Shown here piece after piece: positions 39,758-53,100 of a DNA stretch of 64,000 nt. The notes under the pieces were generated by a model that was given only the letters and a program-made list of their open reading frames with translations, ran no database searches and had not been told where the DNA came from. A program made the translations under genes and the position numbers. Origin of the DNA: Anthopleura xanthogrammica (Eukaryota; Cnidaria; Anthozoa; Actiniaria; Actiniidae); assembly GCA_964019055.1 (NCBI GenBank), contig OZ025221.1, positions 5,782,968-5,846,967 of the forward strand, read 5' to 3'. The first letter of the stretch is position 1. Each line of letters begins with the position of its first letter.

Positions 39758-42700
39758 ATGAATTCTAGAATGTCTACTGAAGAGAATAATGACATTTCAA
39801 AGCTCGAATTGCTGTCGGTTGTCGGGTTTGCAGGTAAGAAATGTGGATCCAAATATCGAGTCTTCAGTCAGTTTTTTGTCATATTTTGAAAAAAATAAGC
39901 CTAGGTTTTGATTTGATTAGGAAATCTTAAGAAAATAAGAGCATGTTTGAATGGACTTTATTTCGAAATTGAGTGTTTTTTGTCAAGTTTGAATGGTAAT
40001 ATTGAATTGTCTACCCCTAACTGTAAATTTTGTTTAGTCACCGCTCAGCTGTTAGATGCTAAACTGAAAGATTATCTACGTTACGTTACGTTTATTTTTA
40101 CTTATAAACTATTCTTATTTGCCTTGGGCAAAAATAAATCATGAATAAAATTAAGAAGTCATTTTTGCTGTTTTATCTCAAGAAAAAATTGGGTTAAATT
40201 GTAAGCTTACTGTGCATTTTATGAAATCCTAAATAGATTATTCATTTGCTTTTCAAAAGTAAGCCCGGGTAAAATACTTCTCATACATGATTTGGTGAAT
40301 TTGTTATTATGTTTAGGTGCAGTTCCAAATGGACTCCTTGTACATCCAGATCGCCAGCATTTAATTTATGCCCTTGGAAGCACAGTTATTGTTGAAAATC
40401 TGGAAACTAAATCCCAAGTGTGTCTTTCTGGACATACTGATGAAGTTACATGTATTGCCGTGTCAAAAAGTGGGCGGTACTTAGCGTCCGGCCAAAAGAC
40501 ACACATGGGGTTCAAGGCTGACATAATTGTTTGGGATTATGAAGAGCGAAAACTGTATTTGAGGTTGACACTACATAAAGTCAAGGTTGAAGCCCTGGCA
40601 TTTTCACCTAATGACATGTATCTTGTGTCCCTTGGTGGACAAGATGATGGCAGGTTTGTAGCCTTTTTTAAATAGAAATTATATTACTTTGCTTACATAA
40701 AAATTTTATCAGAAAAACAAATGCAAAGAGATTACTATGTTTCGACATTGTCCGATGTCATTATTAAAGTCTAGACTCATCAAGATACATAAAAATTGAG
40801 AAAACATTTTCACTGGCAGGGAATGAGGACCTTTTTAATCTAATGCATAGTTCTCAAATCAAGATTAATCTAAGTTTATGGGAATTATTCTATCACTTAA
40901 ATTGTGCATTTTATATAAAATGGGACCAAGAATGCATTTTCAAAGTCATAATGCTTCAATTAAGACTAATATGAGGAGTCTTCCTTACTTTGTAGTGTTG
41001 TACTGTGGGATCTTGAGAAGAAAGAGGCTGTATGTGGCAGCCCTGCGGCAGTACCAAGTGCTGGAACAACCAATGCTGTTGCCTTTGCCAACCATGATGA
41101 TAAGCTCTTTTTTACTGGTGGAAAGTAAGATATTCACTACTTGTATAGTTACCAAGAAAAATACCCATCCCTCAGTCCTTTTTATGATAATTCTTCAACA
41201 TGTCTTAAATGAACCTTGTTGTGCTTGCAGTAAGACTTTGAGAATCTGGTCAGTAGATCTGGAAAATCGCAAGATTCGACCAACAGATTGCAATATGGGT
41301 CAACTAAAGAGAATTGTCCACTGTATCCAGGTAATATATAGATCCAATAGAATATTGTTTTGTTCATATATCTGATAAAAAAACATCCATGTCACATCAG
41401 CTGTTTAGTTATAATAAGGCCAGAGGTTATCATGGTTAATATTTTAACGTAATTTAAGGTTGCAGATGACGATCAGCATTTCTTTTGTGGGACCTCTAGT
41501 GGAGATATCTTAAAGGTATATTATTATTATCATTATTATTGAACTGTTCTTTTTGATTCACCTGCTCTAGCTTGGGTTACCTGTGGTGTTTGGGATGTTT
41601 CCATGTTAAGTTTCATTTCTTATGCAGGTCATTGTGAAAAGCCATCTTTTAAAGGAGCACGGCCCAGCAAAGGACAAATTCAGCCAGGGCGTAAAGACGA
41701 TACAGATCCTGAAGACTGGAGATTTGTTGATTGGTTGTGGAGATGGGACAGTAGCTATAGTCAAGGATAGTGACAAACGTGAAAAACTCTTTAGAAAAAC
41801 TAAGTAAGTACTATATCAGAGGTAAACAGAAGGAATAGGAACAGCACTTACAATGTGTGGATGCAATTACTAGACGTTTAATATGTGCTTGTAACATTGA
41901 CAGTTATTAGTAATGGAGATCATTGATATTTATTTTGTTATCTTCATCAGGTCTGCAAAAGTAGAAGGGGGAGTTAGTTCCATTGCTCTCAGAGGAAATG
42001 GCCACCAGGTATTGTTATCATCATCATAATCACTAGTAATTACCAACCACCCCCATCATTAAGAACACTGAACATACCTTCACACATTCCAATGGAATGA
42101 ACAGTATTACAGCAGATTCAGATTGAGGGTTTAACGGCGCCACTTGTCGTGATTGTTACAGTCGTTAAATTTGCGCGTTTCTATGCAAAATGCAGGACGT
42201 TTCTAGGCGGCTGGGAGCACGTTCTGCTGATAAAATCGATCTTAAATACTCGATCTCAATCTGCTGTAAACTTCCCTGCAGTGATTGTCTTACTGCTTTG
42301 ATTCTTTACATTAGTACTCTATCAATATAATATACTAACATGTAATATTTTAATCCATTTATCAGTTCTTTATTGGCACCACTTGTTCATACATGTACAA
42401 ATTCAATTATGATGACTTCACTCATGAGAGAGTCAACATGTGTCATTATGGTCGCGTCAATGACATTGTCTTCCCTTAGTAAGTATACTGTGTTTATTTG
42501 TCAGTTTGCTTCTATGTACTAGATCATTGATCAAGTCTTCCTCATTTCTTATATAAGGAGCAGAAATATGAGCAAAACAATTGTGCAACTTGTCGCAGCA
42601 ACATTGTTGTGTTACAAGTTGCAGAGTGTATGTGGCTATCTTGGGTTACCTGTGGTGTAGGTGTATTACCACGAAGTACACAACATTTTTGTTGCACAAA

Positions 42701-45700
42701 TTTGTTGCAAAATTAGAGCTTTTTCTCTGTGGAACAAAGAAAATTTGTTGCGTGTGGGGTGCAGGTAATATTAAAGCAACATTTACTCTGCAACTTGTAA
42801 CACAACAATGCTGCTCGACAAGTTACATGATTTTGTTACTCATATTTCTGTGCCTTTAGAAAAATGTTTTACAATTCCTCCTCAAACAATGAAGGTTGAA
42901 AAAGTGAAACTTTTTGTTCTTTCTTATGGATTCAGTTTGAGCACATTACTGTATGTTTTTTATGTTTTTTACATCTAATGTAAATGGATTTACACAGAAG
43001 GAAAGAAAGAATGAAAGAAAGAAAAGGATTAGAATCTAAATTTGCGTTACCACGTAATATTTAAAATGCCCTTTTCTTTTACTTGTAGTCAATACTCAGA
43101 TTTGTTTGCAACATGCGCAAAGAATGAAATCCGCATATGGAACACCAACACAAGCAAAGAACTGATGAGAATCGAAGTACCTAACATGACATGTAACGCT
43201 ATAACCATCATGAGGGATGGAAGATCTATAATCAGTGGTAAGATTTAGATAGATAGCATCTGTACCTCTGACATGAAGGGGGGAAACTGGTGTTTATACT
43301 CCTATGGGCCGGTGTAGCATATCATGAACACAATATGTACATGTATGCAACTATCATCATCAGCATCACCATCATCATCATCATCATCATCACAATTGAT
43401 GACTCTTAAAACTCCAGTGTATGCAGGCTTAGCCTCATTTCTAAGATCAGAAAACAAAAGCAGAAATTAAAATAACAAAAGAAGCAAGTCTTGGATTCAA
43501 GGTTAAACCTGCATACACTGGAGTTTTAAGAGTCATCAATTACCATCATCATCACAATCATCATCACCATCAACAACTAGTTTCTTTAGAGAGGGTGACT
43601 CATGACAGTCACACTGATAAACTTGTGGCCCTTTATTTTGAACATCTCTGAAAGAGACAGAAACCATAATTTATATGTACATGCACTGTCATCCAAGCCA
43701 TGGAGGTCTAAGCATTTGCAGAATGAGATATTTTTGTGTCTAAACCATCCTTAATACCAAAATCTAACACTAATCTAACCAATTCCTATTAAAGGATGGG
43801 ATGATGGCAAGATTCGTTCCTTCACACCCGAGAAAGGAAAACTAAAGTATGAGATCAATGATGCTCACAGTAAGGGAGTGACGGCACTGGCGACAACATC
43901 TGATTGCCTAAGAATAATTAGTGGTGGAGGAGAAGGTGAAGTGCGCGTCTGGGATGTTGACGATGGACCGAGACCAATCACCAAGCTTTATGATGCTTTG
44001 AAGGAACACAAAGGTATAGTCTTTTTTGCAAAACTTGAATATTTATGTTAAAAACTTTGTTTTCCATGGGGGAGGTATTGATATTCAATTTATGGATTGA
44101 ACAGTTCAATCCATATACACTAGGTACTGATCAGAACCTCCCCACCTCTTGGAAATTCCAATCCCTCTACCCATATGGGAGGTACAGCTAGTATGGATAC
44201 ATTCTGTAAGTAATCAGTCGCGTGTTCCATTTATTTTTAGGTTCTGTGACATGTATTAGAGTGCGTGCTAATGACAGAGAGGTAAGCAAACCAACACCAC
44301 CAGTATTTTCTGTGAAATCAATGCGTTATATGATATCACCAGATAATTTGGAATCTAGGAACGTTTGTCACGACAAAATTCCTGTATTATCTCTTCATGA
44401 TGTTGTTGGAATGAAATATTTTCCACCATTGAACATTGAAATATGCTATATCTAAAAGACATGTCAGTGGTGATTTATCGTTAACCTTCCACAGATGAGT
44501 TTTATTTTCTTTATAATTTTTCAACTAAAAGATGGCATTGTTTATCAAGCCAAAAACTGCCAGAACTAGGAAATATATTGAGCTACAAACAAAGTGTTTG
44601 TTGACTGGCTAATGTGTTCAAGCTGAGATAAGCAAAATCACCTGGATCATATAATTAAGCTAAATTATTACCTTTCATTGCAGTGTATCTCAGCTAGCGC
44701 AGATGGAACCTGTATTATCTGGAATTTAGAGTAAGTAGAAACTGACAATAGATTGTTTAATTAACATGATGTCAGAGTGGCCATTATATTGGTGTACCCA
44801 AACAATATGATTCCTCCGGGAATTGATACACTATTGTTTGATACACCAATATGCCCCTTTGTCATGCAAGTGAAAACAATCTACAGTATTATGTTTTCCC
44901 ACTTTGGAAAATTCAATGTTTCAGGGAATGAAACTTGTCTGGAAACGACAATTCATAACTAAATGGGTCTCTTTCATAAGAACAAATTCACCAGTTTCCT
45001 GGTTATATACTTCTCATGAGTATCTTTGATACTGTATGCCCATGTTTCTGACATGTTGTTTGTTGCTAGGCGGATGGTTCGGTCACAGATAGTGTTTGCT
45101 AACACCATGTTTAAGGCAGTGTGTTACAACCACGAGGAGAACCAGGTCATCACAGGTGGTACTGATAGAAAGGTAATTACAGTGCATTGATTTGTACTAT
45201 CTTTCCTTAGCCTAGCCTACTATTAGCCTTCTCTAAAGAACTCTTTAAAAGGCATGTCTTTTCCTTGTTGGGCTTCCTGTGGAATATACAGACACAGGTA
45301 GCCCACCAATAGGATTATACCAAAGAGATAAAAAAAGACTGAAGAGAAGGCTTCCCTTTACCAGTTAATATGCATTGCTTATTAATGCTTGGGTTCTAAT
45401 TGGTTTGTATATTACATTAGATCGCATATTGGGAAACATATGATGGATCACAGATCCGAGAATTGGAAGGTTCCAAGTCAGGTTCTATTGAAGGGCTTGA
45501 TATCTCTCCTGATGGCTATAACTTTGTTAGTGGTGGTTCTGATAAACTACTCAAGGTATGTAACAACAATAACAAAATAGTGGTCTTGAAATGACTGTGA
45601 AAAATACATCTAGTATGGACATGCTGGCTCCATGTCATAAAATTCAGGATAGATGAATAAAGATCTTTGCATGTTATGGAAGTGATGACTGTCATGACGT

Positions 45701-46099
45701 TTCACAGTTATAGCAAATCCACTGACTAATAATATTCGTTTGATAATTATGATGGTCCAGTTGTATCGAAATGTGGCCAAGTTTACAGCGCCAGAACAAA
45801 ATTCTTTCCTGTGAATGTGGAGGGGTCAAAAGAACAAGTACAATTAAGGATATACCCTTCACAGACCCTCCTCACTAGTACTTCCAGATGAAACTTCTTG
45901 GATAAATGTGGTGGTAATCTCAATATTAATGATATCTGTTTTTTTCCTCTAGGTTTGGGGGTATAATGAAGGCAAAGTGACCCACGTGGGGACTGGTCAC
46001 AGTGGTGACATTGTACGAGTCAAAGTTTGCCCCAGCTCCAAGTACATAGTATCAGTCAGTGCCGATGGAGCCATCCTCAAGTGGAAATACCCTTATTAG
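39758..46099 (+). CDS. CFAP52: Cilia- and flagella-associated protein 52 (WDR16), WD40 protein
   Basis: Fifteen exons: 39758-39833, 40317-40653, 40996-41124, 41231-41330, 41459-41515, 41628-41803, 41951-42008, 42366-42478, 43089-43237, 43795-44013, 44241-44281, 44684-44730, 45070-45172, 45421-45555, 45953-46099. They give 628 aa against about 620 in vertebrates. The start has an ideal context, GCCACCATG. The chain is WD40 repeats throughout, with WD-type strand ends such as ADIIVWDYEERKLYL, VLWDLEKKEAV, IRIWNTNTSKEL, GEVRVWDVDDGP, GTCIIWNL and the terminal SADGAILKWKYPY. The family is a microtubule inner protein of ciliary doublets needed for motile cilia. AATAAA occurs at 46105-46110, just after the stop, and again near 46648. 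It is convergent with ACTR8. Confidence 0.95.
42107..42270. mobile_element. Foldback element in a CFAP52 intron
   Basis: TTACAGCAGATTCAGATTGAG at one end and CTCAATCTGCTGTAA at the other, with GC-richer interior. Confidence 0.6.
42555..42857. mobile_element. Foldback element (family F relative) in a CFAP52 intron
   Basis: GAGCAGAAATATGAGCAAAA and TTGTGCAACTTGTCGCAGCA are mirrored by GCTGCTCGACAAGTTACA and ACTCATATTTCTGTGCC. The dispersed motif CTTGGGTTACCTGTGGTGT lies inside at 42640-42658. Confidence 0.65.
43394..43541. mobile_element. Foldback element in a CFAP52 intron
   Basis: ATTGATGACTCTTAAAACTC and CCAGTGTATGCAGG are exactly mirrored by CCTGCATACACTGG and GAGTTTTAAGAGTCATCAAT. The interior TTAGCCTCATTTCTAAG links it to the element at 57165-57518. 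A (CAT)n tract precedes it at 43355-43391. Confidence 0.7.
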
Positions 46100-47135
46100 T
46101 CTAGAATAAACTGTCAGATCTAAATCAATAACATATAACACACTCAAGGGCCTGTTGGTGTTTGGGAACCCTGTGTTTCTAAGAAATTTTGTTCATATTT
46201 GGTTTCAACACCACTAGACCCTTGAAACAAGTTCTCAATATCTTCAGCTTATTTAGAGTGTATTTCATCTTATCAATGATTAAAAGAAACATTATTCTGT
46301 GCTACTGTGGGCTTCCTGTGGTCAATTCAAACCTATACCCAGTCTCCCTATGGAGAAAAATTGTACATTATTACTATTCACAATTGTGCAAAGAAAAAGA
46401 TATTGACATTGGATAAGATTACTGAAGAGGATGTCCAAGAAAAGCTGTTTATTTGAAGAAAAAATTACAATACCAGTCAGTTGTTGTTTTAAATGCTTGG
46501 GCTCCCTGTGTCATATTTTAGGATGGTATGACACATTTTTAATGTAGAGTAGATTAAGTTTAGTCAGGTTCCTATTTCAATCCTTTTTGTACATTATACA
46601 GTGTTTTTATTTGTTTCAGTCAAGTGATATTCATGTATATCATTATAATAAAAAGCTTTTGAAAGAACAGCATTTTCACTTGTTTTCTTCTATTCATTCA
46701 TTACTTTATTACATTACTGTCTAAGCACTGCTTCCCACTGTTATCTTACCATGGTAAAAGGTCAATATCCAATAATTAACCTTTACCAGTACTAGCAGCA
46801 AACTGATCAACAATCTGATCTATCTTGATGGCAAGGATCAAACAAGACGTTTGTTTGACTGTAGTTTATCACATTTTTTTCTATTGCCAAGCCATGCCTC
46901 AATCAATGGGATTAGACCAATGGGCCACCATTGACAACCAAGATTCAATGCTCTTTGATGGAAAACTCACTTGAATGTTGGTTCTATTGTACTGGTTATA
47001 AGTCCTATGCCATGAGTAATGTACTCACTTGAATCAGCTATTCCACAGTGTTTGTATGTAGGGTGAGATTTGCACCCCAAATATTGACAGTTCTGCATAC
47101 TTGAGTCATCTTCATTATTATGTCTATATGTTAGT
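46100..47135. other. Convergent 3' spacer between CFAP52 and ACTR8
   Basis: No gene. The dispersed motif appears twice: GTGGGCTTCCTGTGGTCAAT at 46307-46326 and TTGGGCTCCCTGTGTCAT at 46498-46515. AT-rich otherwise. Confidence 0.45.
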
Positions 47136-50100
47136 TTACCATACAAATAAAGATTTCTCACGCAGCGCTCGTACACCAATAATATTCCATTCTTGTTCAG
47201 TAACCCAGAGCTCTTGTGCCGAGTCAAGAATACTGAGGATAGCACCTCCTTTCCATGCTACAATACGGGGATCCATCTCCTGTAAGCAATATCAAACTCA
47301 TTAGAGCGTTTTTCCCAACTCTGCGACCAAAAAAAAAATCACGTAACATTTTTTCATCTTTTGGATTCCAGTCATGAAGAAATAGAAAATGCGCCTGCGC
47401 GCTGTGTGCAGTTATAAAGCACGCATGGATAAAGCTCCGCTGCACGTTGCGCTTCTCCTAACACTTGTCTTAAAACACTTGTCGAGTGTTCTGCCAATCC
47501 CCAAGTGCTTTATAACTTCACACAGCACAGCAAGCAAGTTCTTTATTTCTTTTATAAAATACAAATTACAATAACCGTTATTTGGATGGGAATGAGGCAA
47601 TAGAAAGTGCGCGCATGTGCTATGTGCTCTGATAAAGCACGCGTTACCAACCAATCAGAACGTGAGATAGTTAGAATAATAAGTCAAGAAGAAATTAAAG
47701 AAATTTTTAACTGTAATGTATGAGAAAACGACACGCATACCTTTGGCCTTGCTATGACTTCGACTTGATCAATCAGTTTACGTAAATGCGAAGGAAGTTT
47801 GGCCTGAACTCTTGTCTGTAGTACTGGAGCTGCGCCATTGAAGCTGAACCCACCTCCAATCAACAGGATGTTGCTGTACATCTTACGCTTCGTGTCTTCG
47901 CTCGCTACACAAAACCATCCAAAATATAAAATTAGAATCGCGGTTTTGTGCGGTACGGCACGGCGTATCGTGAGAGCGGTGTATAGTGGTAGTAGCGGTG
48001 GTGGTAAAGTGTACGTGGGTTGTAGTCTGCTGCGTTTCGTCCCGTTCCTGTGTTTTGTTGCGGTGTACTGTGGTGTAATGTGTTGTACTCTGATGTGGTA
48101 TACTGTAGATAGCCACAGCATGGTATTAATCCAGTGCAATGAGCTGTAAAGGTGGAGGAAGTGTTTGGTATGTCAAGTTATGGTGCAACGTGCGGTGTCA
48201 AAGCGTAGTGAAGTGAGTTGTGAAGGAGAAAGTCGTGTGGTTCGATGGTGTATTATGCGATGCCTATTCTGGTGCGACGTGGCGTTTGATGTATTGCAGT
48301 GCGATGCAATACTAACAAATGACGTCTAATCACTTACGACAACACTCAATACTCTGTATTATGGCCTGATCCATAGCCAAGGTCTTCTCTACCGATGCTA
48401 CCATTGGACGCTTCCGGTTGCCTGGAATAACCGGGGTCCCTCCGACCTCGGCCTGATCGGCTTCGTTCGTCGTGTCAGCCCCTGTGCCGCCTTTCTTGCT
48501 CGACTGATCACCACGCTGCGACTAACAAAATACACAACTGTGTAAGACCCGAAGACTTGTCAATACCCACCTAATTGATCAACCGACCATAAAAACGACC
48601 ACCATATTCTATGAAGTTGTCTCTTATATATCAGAAAGAACATTATAAGGATTCATTTTTCCGACCACTATCTTGGAGAAAATTAACCTCGCTAAAATAT
48701 TTTAGGCCTGATTTAGACGTCGAATTGCACATGTGCCGAATCTAATGATGCAAATGAGCAAAACCTAGTGTTTGAATTCATTTGCATTAGATTCGGCGCA
48801 TGTGAAATTCGACGTCTAAACCAGGGACGCGGCCCTAACTACTTCTTTAAGACTGGACAGAATTTAAGAATCCCGTTTTGAGCGCGTAGGATCCTGGGTA
48901 AAATGAAACGCTTTCTACCACAGGATTCTATTTAATACGGATTATTTCCTATTTACTCGCTTCTACCCATAGGCTTTTCTACAATAATACAAGCAGTGGG
49001 TTTGCTGTGGTGCCATACCTCTAGCAAGTATCTATCATCTAAGAGGTCTTCTGGGTCATCGTACGGTGGATCTGCCGTGAATACCAACCTTTTACCGACA
49101 ATACCAAACAACTGAGGGAAAAACATAGCCTATGGAAAAACAAACCAAAAAAATATTTTATTTTTATTTTGATAAAACACATTTCATTGATTATTATTTC
49201 TTTCTTCACAGCAAACATTGAAGGGAACACAGCATCATATTTTCCTTTGCCCCCCCAAAAAGCAACAGCCTCTCAGCTCCTCCAAGCTCACATTTTAAAT
49301 TTCAGATTTGGTTCCACAAGTCATTCCCTTGAATATTATTTTTTTCGCAGTTTCCTCCTGCTAAGACGATAAAGTTTCTCAAACTGTAAGTTTCGGATTC
49401 AAATTGGGATATGAATTTATTATCATAATATGGAGTATGTTGTGCAGCTGTGGTCAAGGGTTCGATCCCTAGACTCTCCATCATAATATTATGTGGCTAG
49501 AGTTGCTTGTTATTATAGAGTATGTTGTGCAGCTGTGGTCAAGGGTTCGGTCCCTGGACTCTCCATCATATGTGACTAGAGTTGCTTGTTATTATGGAGT
49601 ATGTTGTGCAGCTGTGGTCAAGGGTACGATCCCTGGACTCTCCATCATAATATTATGTGGCTAGAGTTGCTTGTTGTTTCTCTCCTGTGCTTCAAAGGTA
49701 TTTTTCAGGTTATTGGGATTTCCTCCCTCTGCAAAAATCAACTTCTAGTTATTTGAACTAACCATTGGTGCTTGAATAGCTTCGTTTCCAATCTTCAGGT
49801 TGTAAGACAGAGGTGCTTGATTAGGATGGTGTACCTGGAACTCATGCACCCGACCACCTACTATGTCCTGCAATAATAGAACATAGTGATAGTGTATAAA
49901 CCTTTTTACCTTGGGCGTAATCTTCTCCCATTTCAGACCATGTGTCATTCCCTAGAGTATCATTTCTTTGTTTAACGGTTGTGCATGAGAAGACACATGA
50001 ATATGGATACAACTCAAACAAAGAAGCTTATTCTCAATAGAATAACATGTGGTCTGAAATGGGAAAATACTACGTTGAAGGCAAAGAGGTCTATTGAGGA

Positions 50101-53100
50101 AATAGATAATGCACACGCTTGCTGTGTGCAGTTACAAGTCAAAAAGGGGATACCAAAGGGAGGGGGAGGGGTAGCTTTTGTACTGTCTGGCTGCCTTTTC
50201 TGTTTTTATTTATTTATTTAACTTTTCCTTTTAAAAATGAAATCATTAATCAGTTTAGTAGGTGCGTAACTGGAGGAGAAAAATGAAACAAGAAATAGTG
50301 AATTGAATGGCGGGGACACCACAACAGCTTTCGCCAATTACTTTGGGCCCTTCAGCAATTACTATCGGTTACATGCAGGTTATTATGTTTGAAAAAGTGA
50401 ATTGAATAAATAATAAATAATAAATAATAAATAATAAATAATAAATGATAAATGATAAATAATAAATAATAAATAATAAATAATAAATAATAAATAATAA
50501 ATAATAAATGATAAATGATAAATGATAAATGATAAATAATAAATAATAAATAATAAATAATAAATAATAAATAATAAATAATAGATAATAGATAATAAAT
50601 AATAAATGATAAATGATAAATGATAAATAATAAATAATAAATAATAAATAATAAATAATAAATAATAAATAATAAATAATAAATAATAAATAATAAATAA
50701 TAAATAATAAATAATAAATAATAAATAATAGATAATAAATAATAAATGATAAATGATAAATGATAAATGATAAATAATAAATAATAAATAATAAATAATA
50801 AATAATAAATAATAAATAATAAATAATAAATAATAAATAATAAATAATAAATAATAAATAATAAATAATAGATAATAAATAATAAAACCTGACTGACCTG
50901 GCTGAGATGACAAAATGTCTCCTTGAGTTCAGTGAGCATGAATGTATCAAGGTTACTCTTCAGGTCACACTGTTTGTATGGAAAATTCACCTGACATAGA
51001 AAAAAAACAGGATGAACAAACAGAGGTTACACTTGGGTTTTTAACATGGAGTCTCGTGATATATGATACTTCTCAGGGCTAGAATTTAATTGTTTCCTTC
51101 ATAGACTGATACAGACAAAATGAACTGATAGTTTTCACTAGCTATACAGTTTTGCAGATATGGTTTTTACAGAAAAGGACAAATATATATTGTTACAGAA
51201 AAATTATTACATGTACCAAAATTCTTAGTAGTCAATATGGCGATTGAATTAGCAAATCTCACTCGACAAAACAAAAACAAAAATGCTCGTGTTTGACTTT
51301 TGAAATTTGGACCTTTTTGCTTAAAAATATTTCTAAATAGAAAAAGCTCCAAATCTTAACTCGGTTACTATTACATTCACAGATTTATATTTGGGTTTTA
51401 CCTTCTTTAACAACCAGTGAAAGCACCTTGTGATGTCTCGTCCGCCATAGTGCAACCATAGTCTGACAACATAATACATGAATGTTGGCAATTGTGATAA
51501 GTAATAGAGGATTTACACCATCACGTGATGGCAGCCATGACAGGAGACAGGAACAATTGAACCTGGTCTAATCTGATTTACATGAAAAAGAATTTAGTTT
51601 CCCAGGAGAAAAAGACTCTATTGTTGTGCCTCCTGCAATGGCTGGCATCACGTTGCTAGCATAATATGATGGTGCAGATGGTGCAGAGGTTTTGTTGAAG
51701 TTTGGAAGCTGTAGTAGGCTTAATGCGTATGCATGAGCAATTGATATTGGTGATATAATTTCTTTGATTATCATGATTGTCTAGAAGTTTCATATTCTTG
51801 ACATACACGTACCTTGAGTTTGGTATAATAAGGCCATCTTCTACACAGCAAACACTGGTCTTTTCATCCCCCACATCAACCACGCAGGCACTACTGAGCC
51901 CACATCCAAATATAGAGCACACAGACTCCTGACAAAAACAAAATAAGCTTTTATTTATTCAAACTTGGATTCCTGTTAATTTTTTGACAATGTTGTGGTG
52001 TCAGTAACAGTAGCACACTTCCCTCTCACCTCTGGGGACTCAGGTTTGATTCCTGGACATCTTATGTAGGTTTGTTAGGTCTCTCCCTTGATTTTAGGGT
52101 TTTTCTCTGGCTTCCTGGCTTCCTGGCTTCCTGGTTTTCTTCCCTCCATAAAACCTAACACGCTAAATTCCAATTTAATCTGTGAGTTAGCTGTGCCCTG
52201 ATGTAAATAGATCATCCCAGTGTAAGTTGTAAGGTTGTTTAGGATATTGAAAACATTTAAAGGCAATGTGAAATCATTTGCATGTTAAAGTGCAATGCTC
52301 AAAGGTACCTATGATTGCATGATTGTCTTATATTTTTTTAAATCCTAATGCTAATTGGAGGATGAAGAGACAAAAGTATATGTTATGAATGCATTATTGG
52401 TGGTCACCGCTTCATGCTTTAATTAATATAGCTGCAATACAAGTGCTTATTCAATTGCATGCAGGCGATAATTATTACTTATTGCGATTTTGAGCCGCCA
52501 ATAGGGGTTAATATTGGCGTCTAGTTGGGATAAAATATATTCTGTATATTGGCTGTAGTCTCGAAGCAACGAAGGCCAATACAGAATATATTTTCTTCCA
52601 ATGCCCTCAATATAAGCCAGTTCAGAGTTTAAGAATAATTATTGTTTTCAGTGCGTGTGCGATTTTATCCCAAATTTCTCACCTTCTTTTGTTTAAACCT
52701 TCTTTTGTTTTTAATTAAACAAAAGAAGGTGAGAAATTCGGGATAAAATGGCATAACCCAGTTTGGCGGCTCAAAATTGCAATAAGTTTTGTATCACGAT
52801 TTTCCTATTGTGCTGCAATTCTGAGCCGACAATACGGGTGTATATTGGCGGCTCTCTCCCAATCAAACTTACATGTATAGGAGAATCGTGATAATCCATG
52901 ATAGTGTTTTACCAACCTGTTGTATGATAGCAGAAGAGAATTTCAGTCTGTTGATCAGAATGTCCATCATTTCTTTGATGTGATTCTTGTTGAATGAGTC
53001 AGGAATAACCAACAGAGCTCTGTAAAACTGTAACAAGAAGATATTTCAGTAGTGTGTGGATGCCCCTACTGGGACTATTACACAGTTAACCAAGCATCTT

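Noticed and set aside
47838..48149. 103-aa plus-strand ORF
   Set aside because: Antisense to the ACTR8 exon 47904-47741 and its intron; composition not protein-like.
49425..49675. Functional tRNA genes
   Set aside because: Only a T-arm/B-box and 3' end are present; no D arm, anticodon arm or full acceptor pairing.
50352..50990. 212-aa hydrophobic Tyr/Leu/Ile/Phe-rich frame on the minus strand
   Set aside because: Translation of the TAAATAA satellite. Only the first 31 codons are a real ACTR8 exon, which ends at its donor at 50898.
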